Assembly: GCA_949987705.1 (NCBI GenBank)
Contig: OX465283.1
Coordinates: 159,231,850 to 159,295,849 of the forward strand
Length of the DNA stretch: 64,000 nucleotides
Direction: 5' to 3'
Source: Thereva unica
Taxonomy: Eukaryota > Arthropoda > Insecta > Diptera > Therevidae
This document shows positions 33,702 through 42,235 of this stretch, in pieces. Position numbers and translations under genes: made by a program. Under the pieces are notes generated by a model. The model was given only the letters and a program-made list of their open reading frames with translations, did not search any database and had not been told where the DNA came from. The number at the start of each line of letters is the position of its first letter. The first letter of the stretch is position 1.

Positions 33702-35674
33702 CTAGCAAAAACCCGCGTGCGTTGCAACGCCTTTCAATAAAATAAGATTATGGGGACAGTCTGCGATAGGAAAAAGCTATAGTGAAAAAAGAACAAATCT
33801 GTGAAAATTGATTTTGGGAGATGACCGCCATTGACCAAATGATATATTGAGTATACTATATTGCCTATGGTGTTCTACTTATCATACTCTTTCATTTTAT
33901 ACCTACCCATGTCGAAGGCGTTGTGAAGAAAATATTAATCCGCCCTTTTGAGATGGTCGCTATGGACCAAACGATATATTGAGTATACTATATTGCATAT
34001 GGTGTTCTACTTATCATACTCTCTCATTTGATACCCATCTCGAAGGGGTTGTGAAGAAAATGGTAATCCGCCCTCTTGAGATGACCGCCATGTACCAAAC
34101 GAAATATTGAGTATACTATATTGCTTATGGTGTTCTACTTATCATACTCTTTCATTTGATACCCATGTCGTAGGGGTTGTGAAGAAACTGGTAATCCGCC
34201 CTCTTGAGACGACCGCCATGTACCAAACGATATATTGAGTATACTATATTGCTTATGGTGTTCTATTTTTCATAGCCTTTCATTTGATACCAATGTCTCG
34301 GGTGTTGTGAAGAAAATGGTAACACGCCCTCTTGAGATGGCCGCCATGAATCTAAAGACATAGTCTATGGCATTCTTCTTATAATGCCCTTTCATTTGAC
34401 GATACATTGAGTGTACTATATTGCTTATGGTGTTCTACTTATCATACTCTTTCATTTGATATCCATGTCGAAGGTGTTGTGAAGAAAATGGTAATCCGCA
34501 TTCTTGAGGTGCCGCTATGGACCAAGCGACATATTGAGTATACTATATTGCTTATATTGTTCTACTTATAATACTCTTTCATTGGATACCCATTTCGAAG
34601 AGGTTGTGAAGAAAATGGTCATCTGCTCTCTTGAGATGACTGCCATGGACCAAACGATATATTGAGTATACTATATTGCCTTTGGTGTTCTACTTATCAT
34701 ACCCTTTCATTTGAAATCCATGTCGAGGGGTGTGAAGATAATGGTAATCCAACCTCTGGAGATGGCCGCTATGGACCAAACGATATATTGAGTATACTAT
34801 ATTGCTTATGGTGTTCTATTTTTCATAGCCTTTCATTTGATACCAATGTCTCGGGTGTTATGAAGAAAATGGTAACCCGCCCTCTTGAGATGGCCGCCAT
34901 GAATCTAAAGACATAGTCTATGGCATTCTTCTTATAATACCCTTTCATTTGATGCCAATGTCGAGGGGGTAGTGAAGAAAATGATCATCTGCCCTCTTGA
35001 GATGACCGCCATGGACCAAACGATATATTGAGTGTACTATATTGCTTATGGTGTTCTACTTATCATACCCTTTCATTTGAAATCCATGTCGAGGGGTGTG
35101 AAGATAATGGTAATCCAACCTCTGGAGATGGCCGCTATGGACCAAACGATATATTGAGTATACTATATTGCCTATGGTGTTCTACTTATCATACTCTTTC
35201 ATTTGATATCCATGTCGAAGGTGTTGTGAAGAAAATGGTAATCCGCATTCTTGAGGTGCCGCTATGGACCAAGCGACATATTGAGTATACTATATTGCTT
35301 ATATTGTTCTACTTATAATACTCTTTCATTGGATACCCATTTCCAAGGGGTTGGGAAGAAAATGGTCATCTGCTCTCTTGAGATGACCGCCATGGACCAA
35401 ACGATATATTGAGTATACTATATTGCCTTTGGTGTTCTACTTACCATATCCTTTCATTTGATATCCATTTCGAGGGGTTTTAAAGAAAATGGTAATCCGC
35501 CCTCTTGAGATGGCTGCTATGGACCAAACGCCTGCTTTTCTGTTGAATTTTTTTTGCTATAAACCTCACGGAGCCCGAGACCTTACCAACGAATGCAAAA
35601 CCGTGGAAATCGGATCGTGCGTTCTGGAATTATAGCGTCAGGAAGGAAAACCCGACTTATTTTTATATTATAGA
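33702..35674 (-). mobile_element. Non-autonomous Helitron, 1973 bp, filled by a ~128-bp tandem array
   Basis: On the minus strand the element starts TCTATAATATAAAAATAAGT after A at 35675 and ends GGGTTTTTGCTAG before T, with the palindrome GCGTTGCAACGC inside its 3' end. The 3' end matches that of the Helitron at 12474-13720, while the 5' segment (GACGCTATAATTCCAGAACG) is different. About thirteen units of 120-130 bp occupy 33830-35530; each has atattgagtatactatattg, ggtgttctacttatcatac, ctttcatttgata and ctcttgagatggccgcc. A higher-order block near 34440-34660 recurs almost unchanged at 35175-35400. It has no transposase coding, so movement would need an autonomous partner. Confidence 0.85.
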
Positions 35675-36051
35675 TTTTCCGTTTATAGATACGTGACGAA
35701 GTCAAACCGGTTTGTTCAAGTGGAGACCATTGTGCTAATAATGGAGTTTTTAACTTATATTGGAATGAATTGACCAAAACACTACCTAAACATTGTAGTT
35801 TCATCAAAACTCAAAATTATTTATTTATAATTTGACTAATTCCCCTCAACCCCAAAAATTGATTGACACGCTCCTCCCAGCCATGACAACATCATTTCAA
35901 GAACAACTGATAAAACTGAAAACACAAAGAAGCCCAACAAAAATTTCCTTGGTGAAGTAACTTCTTCATTCCACTAAACTTTTGCTTTCATGGAAAAACT
36001 TGTTTATATCCTTCACATACTTTTCCCATATATTCATGTTATGTGGCAACA

Positions 36052-36160
36052 ACAGCAGCAGCAGCAGCAGGAACGGTGTGTACATTTGTTGAATTGCAAA
36101 CGTGTATCGCATTTCATCAATATTGTGTACTTTGAGCATCATCATCATCATCAGATTTCG
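36052..36160 (+). repeat. CAG and ATC trinucleotide runs
   Basis: Seven or so CAG units lie at about 36051-36070 and a short ATC run at about 36137-36152, both in non-coding DNA just downstream of exon 4 of the secreted protein gene. Confidence 0.8.
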
Positions 36161-36482
36161 GATGATGCCATTGGTACCTCTTATTGAGAGAGAGATGGGA
36201 TATATGTATGTCTGTATGTATTTGGCGTAAAAGGACATGTCTATATTTAACCTGGAGTTTTCTCATAGTAACCAGTTCTTTTGGTGAAATGAAACAGCCC
36301 ATTCCAACCTGGCAACAGACCATATTCGTTAACTTTGTTAAAGTTTGTAGAGTTAAGAACTTATTAATGGAAACTAATGTCGAACTTATTAGGCAGATGT
36401 TATCCACCTTTATATGCATAATAAGCCCCTATTCCGGGGCTCTGGCTGCGATTTTAAAGCGGTTCAACCATTCGAAACTTAC

Positions 36483-36649
36483 CTGAGGCCGCCTGAGGCG
36501 GAAGTTTATTCGAAACATATCGGATATCCCAAACGACATGGTCCTCCTCGGCTCCAAATCGAGATCCTATTTCTAGACTTGAGGGTCGGCCGATTGAATA
36601 TGTTCCGGGCGGCGAAAGCGGGTTGAAATACTTCCCGGGGATGGCGTAC
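36483..36649 (-). CDS. Secreted six-cysteine protein, exon 4 of 6 (residues 278-334)
   Basis: A 66-nt intron with gtaaag donor and ttataaag acceptor separates it from exon 3. The first base completes a Lys codon, and the exon runs 55 further codons to a textbook CTCAG|GTAAGT donor, leaving one base. It encodes KYAIPGKYFNPLSPPGTY, then RPSSLEIGSRFGAEEDHVVW and DIRYVSNKLPPQ. It contains no cysteine and is GC-richer than the flanks. This exon is what reconciles the phases of exons 3 and 5, which would not otherwise join. Function unknown; the Gly/Pro/Tyr-rich start looks like an extended secreted segment. Confidence 0.8.
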
Positions 36650-36714
36650 CTTTATAAGCAAATCAAAGGCTACAAATCAAAGGCACAGAAATGATAATGA
36701 CATTGAAACTTTAC

Positions 36715-37261
36715 TTGTGAAAGCCCCCCTGGTAAATGGGGTTGGCTGCTGGCAAGTAGAAATTATTCAGGGGTTGCGAAAATCGATGGTAGTCAATCCC
36801 CCTGGTGATCCGTGCTGGGTTATTTATCTGTCCAACTGTGGATAGTTCATTGCCTTGTTCTGCTGCTCGTAATCTCCTCACGTGCTCGTTATTATTTATG
36901 CCTTTCTCCGGCCGAATTTCGGCGATGGCAGAGGATGGTGAAATTTCTCGTTTCGAGCGCTTCTTGCTGCTGTTGGGCGGCTCCTTGTCGTTATGGACTG
37001 AATTCTCTGACGTAATTAGCTTCTTGCGGTCAGGGTCAAGCTGTAGCAGGACGACTTTCACGTCGTCGTCATGTAGCGGATGATATTTGTCTTGGGTCTC
37101 CTGTTCCACTGGAAAATAGTCGAAATATTTCTTCTCGGATGTGACATAATTTAAACCACTGCTAATTGTGGCACTTTCTTCGCCATTTGTTTTGTGCGAT
37201 TTATTGCGGTTGCGGATTTTTTTCTTGTGTTTGCCGTTGGTTTTAGAATGTTTGGCATTGC
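36715..37261 (-). CDS. Secreted six-cysteine protein, exon 3 of 6 (residues 96-278)
   Basis: This is the largest exon, between a ttttctttccag acceptor and a CAA|GTAAAG donor. It begins with a strongly basic, Asn/Lys-rich stretch (KHKKKIRNRNKSHKTNG, residues 105-121), then an acidic and hydrophobic part (DDDVKVVLLQLDPDRKK around 160-176). A furin-type site, KKRSKR followed by E, ends at residue 200, and an RRLR site lies at about 224. The tail, RGIDYHRFSQPLNNFYLP onwards, looks ordered. No cysteines. Without splicing the frame would stop at TAA 3 codons into the intron, so a shorter isoform cannot be excluded. The basic region could bind heparan-like polysaccharides; that is inference. Confidence 0.8.
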
Positions 37262-37523
37262 CTGGAAAGAAAATGGATATAATTAGTAATTTATTTTCGT
37301 ATACTAGATTAATATGAAGCAATATATTGTTAAAATTCACCATTAGGGCTCCTAAATATTAACGAAGATTCGCAATATTTCAAGGCTTTCAAAGCATTAT
37401 CTTTGACCGTAATCCCTAATATTTTTAAGATACTTGAACAACAACTTGTGTAATATATAAGAATTCAAAATTTTGCAAAATCTTTTCTAATATTTTCGAA
37501 AATCATTGAGATTTTGTATCACG

Positions 37524-37690
37524 ACACAGGGGCGACGCTTTCATAGGTGGAAATGGTGCATTTGCACCGGGCGCCATTTTCAAAAATCAAAAATTTAAAA
37601 CCTCAAAAAAATAATTGAAAAAGTGTTCCCGTGCCTTTATTGTAATATATTAAAGGAACTGCACAGTAGTGTTGGGTAGGACACGATAAT
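37524..37690 (+). mobile_element. CAGGGGCG-family MITE, partial copy
   Basis: The copy starts caCAGGGGCGACGCTTTCAT, contains TTTGCACCGGGCGCCATTTT and then tatattaaaggaactgcac, all shared in order with the copy at 39309-39490. The right end is lost. Confidence 0.6.
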
Positions 37691-38039
37691 AAAATGAGTT
37701 TATAAGAAAAGCCTCTTTTTCCTTTTGAACCAGTACAATGTCTCACTTCAAATGAGGCGAGGTGCCATTGTATTGCTAGCACGTCACGTATTGAATGGCT
37801 CAAATGTTGCGATGCGGGTAGATCTATTGCGTTTGCGAAAGAGAGGATACGATAAATGATGAATGCATGAATGGAAATATTAATTATCGTGCCTATGAAT
37901 GTTGATTACAAAAATATTCTTTAAAATTTTTGTTAACTGTATAAAGAAAAACATATTTACAAATTTAAAATGAAACTCCCTAAAATTGAAAATAACACGA
38001 AAATATTTTATTTGTTACAGATAGAGATTAAAAAATAAA

Positions 38040-38400
38040 AATAAAATTTTACCTCCCTCGAAAAATGTAAGAAATATCTCTCCAACTTCACTCCCTCAAA
38101 AAATGTAAGAATTGTCTCTTCAGTACAAAATTTACCTCCCTCGAAAAATGTAAGATTTGTTACCTCCCTCTCCCTCGAAAAATGTAAGAATTATCTCTTC
38201 AGTACAAAATTTGCCTCCCTCGAAAAATGTAAGAATTGTCTCTTCAGTACAAAATTCACCTCCCTCGAAAAATGTAAGAATTGTTACCTCCCTCGAAAAA
38301 TGTAAGAATTATCCCTCGAGCACAAAACTTCACTCCCTCAAAAAATGTAAGAATTGTCTCTTTAGTATAAAATTTCACTCCTTCAAAAATGTAAGAGATT
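38040..38400 (+). repeat. Tandem ~43-bp units (CCTCCCTCGAAAAATGTAAGAA)
   Basis: Eight to nine units are visible, each with cctccctcgaaaaatgtaag followed by a variable aattgtctcttcagtacaaa part; two units are shortened. Confidence 0.8.
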
Positions 38401-38404
38401 TCTC

Positions 38405-38650
38405 TCCAGTTCGTATTTACAATCTCACCACGGCTCGGTTTAAATTGGATATTTGACTGCGGCAAAAACAGTAAGAAAATATGTATCTATGCAGTTCGTG
38501 TTTACAATCTCACCTCGCCGCAATTCGAATTGGATATTTTATTGTCGCAAAAGAAATAAGAAAATGTTGTTCCAGTTCGTGTTTACAATCTCACCTCGGC
38601 GCAGTTCAGATTGGATATTTTGCTGCTGCAAAAGAAGTAAGAAATGTCTC
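38405..38650 (+). repeat. Three tandem ~85-bp units (TTTACAATCTCACC)
   Basis: Each unit has gtttacaatctcacctcg, then a ttc.aattggatattt core and gcaaaagaaataagaaa. The same unit is present once at 27740-27800. It continues directly from the 43-bp array and into the dispersed repeat at 38650-38815. Confidence 0.7.
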
Positions 38651-39308
38651 TCCACTCCGTAATTTACAAACGCACGATACACGCTCATATCCCAGTAGTA
38701 CATTATTTTTGAACCGGGACATTTAAAAAAGTTGAGGCCTCAGTACAATTTACTATCGTGTACGGGACAAATGAACTGCCTCTTGTAAGTCCGGCTCAAC
38801 TCAACTGCACAGAGTGTCTGTAACATTTCCCATTGTTTTCTGGACTACGTGGCCAATCCAATCCCATTTCGTCGTCTATCCTTTCCTGGCTGACACAGTG
38901 ACATATAGTTCTGGATTTGAAGCAATCGTACTAGTCGTACTATTATAGAGCCCTAATTCAGTCTGGATCGCCTCTGTTTTGAAGTTGTTGAAAGCGCCTT
39001 GCATGTCCAGGAAGGCTGTTAAGTGGACTGTTTCTTCTTCTATGCAAGGTTCTGTAGTAGAAACTAATAGATGCAGTACAATGACCACCTATTATCCTTC
39101 GAAATATGAAGGCTTGGAGAATGACATAGAGACCTCTATTATGGAGATTCGAGTGTATAGTACTATAGATTGGGATTATGCTGGAAAAGGTTAGAAAAGT
39201 GCAGCTCACACCGAAAAACATCCTGGAGCATTAACAGCATTAGTGAAGTTAAAACGCAACCAAACTCAGCACAAAAGCAAAATCCCGAAGCAAATCCCGA
39301 TTCAAAAA

Positions 39309-39490
39309 GGCAGGGGCAACGCTTTTATAGGTGCAATTGGTGGTGAATTTGCACCGGCCGTAATTGGACGGGGCACAATATCAGAAAAAAAAGTGCCTTC
39401 ATTTCCTTATATTAAAGGAACTCCGTATAGTGTTTGTGCCTCATACTGCACCGGGCGCAACAAAACCAAACACCACCCCTGTCGCGACAT
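39309..39490 (+). mobile_element. CAGGGGCG-family MITE with both ends
   Basis: The copy begins CAGGGGCAACGCTTTTATAG and ends CACCACCCCTG, an approximate terminal inversion, with the GCACCGG core near both ends. Such CAGGGGCG termini are common in hAT elements, but no 8-bp target duplication could be found. Related copies lie at 37524, 53695 and 54177. Confidence 0.55.
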
Positions 39491-40129
39491 ATGCCTTCTT
39501 GAACAGAATTGAAAACACTAGCTTGTATGCAAAATGAGACCTTTCAAAGATGCATACGACACCATCTTTTAACGATTCAAACAAAAGTTGATGGAAAAAA
39601 TTCTCACATGCGAAGTAAATGCGATTCCGAGAGTATCCATATATAATTCACCTTTAGGAATTTCAATTGTACCCGTTCTAAAGAAAAATTGTAGTCAAAA
39701 GTTTCGTTTTTTAAAACTATAATTTCACCTTCAACGGCCTTTAATTTCGACAAGCCCTAGCGACTAAACCGTTACCATTACTCTCTCTTAGTGTATACAC
39801 CCTGTATATAAAAAGATACTTTTTTTGGCTTGAATTATTATTTTTTAATCCTTTTTATTTAAGTACGTTCCAAGGATAGGGCATGCATACTCCCGCTACA
39901 GGCGTAACAATCTGCAAATATGCACGTTAAAAGTATGCATGCTCCCGCTACAGCCAGGAACATCTACAAATGCACCCGCATCGGCATAGACCATTTCAAA
40001 CGCGAGTGCCGTTTTAACAAAGCGTCCCCCAACTAAGTACTAATCACGTCCCATGCTGCTTGACCTTGGCAATCGAACGAGTTGTACTGAATAAAATGCC
40101 AATGCCGTTTTCTTACTTCTTTCGCGATT

Positions 40130-41050
40130 TCACGCTGTGCAGGTGTGCCTGTTGCAGACTAGGAGCCTCCCAAATGTTATGAGTTCGTGTAAAATTTTTA
40201 AGAGTTTCGGTTCTCCTTCCTTTATCAACTCAGTTGCGATTCCATCGACGCCAGGCGATTTGTGCGTTTTTGACTTTTTACACCTGCACGAATCCAGTGT
40301 GAGAAAGGAATTACATTGAGGAATTACGAATGTCTCAGTCTGTGTATGTTCTTTTATTATGGGGATTGAATTCAATAACTTTTGAAAATATTCTCTCCGA
40401 TAAGGATCTGCTAATACGTTCATTATGTCTCTGTAGCAGACCGTTCTTGATGCTGGTTTAATACTAGCTTCATTGAAGTCTTCCTGCATCTATAGATATT
40501 CTCTCTTTTTCTTATTTTGTTTCTTTTTTCAAATTCGGACCTGCAGTCCTTTTGGAACCAGTCAATAGTGCCTCTTTTTCTGTCCCCTGCTCCTTCTATG
40601 TAGTGTACTCCCGTACTCCTTCTATGTAGTACTTTATTGTGTTTACCCTCTGTTTTTTTGGTAGTCACCCGTGTTCTAAATTAAATTTCACTTTAACTAG
40701 ATAGTTGTCCGAAAATGGCACGATACCTTCATTACTCTTACATCCAGTATACCCGTGGTCCCTTTTCTCACAATCAGAACGTGGTCAATTTCATTATTTG
40801 TTACTCGGTCTGGTGACTGCCTCGTCATCTTATAAACATTTTTGTGCTACAACACCGTTGAACTTACTACCATCAAGTTCGAGCTAGCTAGCAATCTACT
40901 ACCATTGTCATTGGTATCGTTGTGTGACTCCTAGGAACTGCTCTTCTTTTCCTATTTTTGCGTTCTGGCGTTCACATCTCCTAGCCATATTTGCACGATA
41001 TTAACCTGATGACATTTGTTTTTTAGCTCTTGGTAGAATTTCTCTTTCTC
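40130..41050 (-). pseudogene. RTE-like ORF2 relic: endonuclease C-terminus and RT linker
   Basis: Reading from 41050 downward, the frames give EKFYQELKNKCHQVN and IWLGDVNART (the GD.NA motif of the AP-type endonuclease), then SPDRVTNNEIDHVLIVRK near 40800 (the N.IDH catalytic motif), RGTIDWFQKDCRSEFEKRNK near 40560, YRREYFQKLLNS near 40390 and KSPGVDGIATELIKEG near 40220 (the linker before RT). Stops and frame changes break it, and RT is missing. The order of motifs is that of intact RTE ORF2. Confidence 0.7.
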
Positions 41051-41189
41051 TTGAGCCGACGAATCAGTTTCTCGATAATGAACCGACAATTATCGAAGTG
41101 AGGATGGCAATAAAATCGCTGAAAAATTGATAAGCGCTGTGAAAAAACGAAAGTATGCCTTTAACCAACGTTGATCCTTCCGATTCTTC

Positions 41190-41600
41190 TTTATGGATCG
41201 GAAACGTGGACACTGCTGAAGTCGGACGATGCTTGAGGCAGATCCTCGGTGTCTCACTCCGCAATCGCCTTCGGCGGTTAGACAAAGATGCGATCAACAG
41301 ATACTGATCGAAGCAGAAATACATAAACGTCGAATACGGCGGTTTGGATATGTTTGCCGAATGGATGATAACCGCTTGCCACGTAAACTGGCTCTGGCGA
41401 GACCGTACGGCAGACTGGACAGTTCAGCAATCGGCACCAACGAAAACCGAATATCGAGGCTAAAGAATATCGAGACGTCGCTATAAATTGTCAAGAATGG
41501 AAACGAATCGTGATTGGAGTTCGAGATCTAGCGGCTTCGACAGCAGCGTATCCGTTGCGAAGACGTCCTGCTCGGACCGCCAACTAACGGATCAAAGAAG
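41190..41600 (+). pseudogene. RTE-like ORF2 C-terminal relic
   Basis: Frames give GSETWTLLKSDDA and RQILGVSL near 41200-41260, then RRIRRFGYVCRMDDNRLPRK near 41330 (the thumb motif R.RR.GHV.RM...R.P.K) and EWKRIVIGVRDLAAS near 41500. This is the tail of an RTE-like protein, opposite in strand to the endonuclease piece on its left, so the two are separate insertions or an inverted remnant. Confidence 0.65.
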
Positions 41601-41982
41601 AAGTCTCGTTTTGATGCGAGGAGTGCATATTCTGTTACTTACTGGCTTGAAATCCATGATCTCATTTTCTTCTCTATAATTTATGATACTCATATTTTTT
41701 TTTAGCAATGATAAGAGCGAACACAGAGCACTCGTCCATTGCTTTCATAGCTGCCGTTGAGTTCGTCCTTTCCGAGGCATATCTTGAGGATTTGTGAAGT
41801 GTGGTCGTAAAGGTCTAACCCCGCCTTATTGAAATGGGTAGGCATGTTCCCGGGAGTCTGTAAATTGAATTTCAGCCCGGAATTCTAATATTTCTGTAAA
41901 TAATGGGCATTTCGGGGCCCTCTTCCGAGGAAATCACAAAAGGATCTGGTTAGCGTGATTCACATAGGCTGATGACATCCGA

Positions 41983-42115
41983 CTGTTTACACGACACGAT
42001 AAGAGTCGGCTGCAAAAATAGTTTATGGAGAATGTTCATTCCATCGTTCTTTCTCACCCTCTTCTCCATAAACAACTTTTTCAGCCGACACATGTCGTGT
42101 CGTGTATACACTCGG
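41983..42115. mobile_element. Inverted-repeat element with ~45-bp arms (ACACGACACG)
   Basis: The left arm (ttacacgacacgataagagt ... gcaaaaatagtttatggagaa) is mirrored by the right (ttctccataaacaacttttt ... catgtcgtgtcgtgta). The arms cover nearly the whole 130-bp element. It is a hairpin-type MITE. Confidence 0.7.
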
Positions 42116-42235
42116 TTGTCTCCCGCTGATCCCGATAGTTACTTCTCTGGCTGCTTCTCTGGTTCATCTCTAATATTGAGGATACCAACTTTGCGTAATG
42201 GAATCCCCGTTATAAAATTTTATTGTTTTGATTTT

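Noticed and set aside
34662..35318. Short repeated frames with CLWCSTYHTLSFEIHVEG as a repeat protein
   Set aside because: They are translations of the tandem array within a Helitron; the frame is not maintained across units.
36805..37083. Plus-strand 92-codon frame
   Set aside because: Shadow of exon 3 on the opposite strand.
36711..37343. The 210-codon frame as a single-exon gene
   Set aside because: Its first 27 codons are intron; the ttttctttccag acceptor and phase agreement with 45565-45454 show it is an internal exon.
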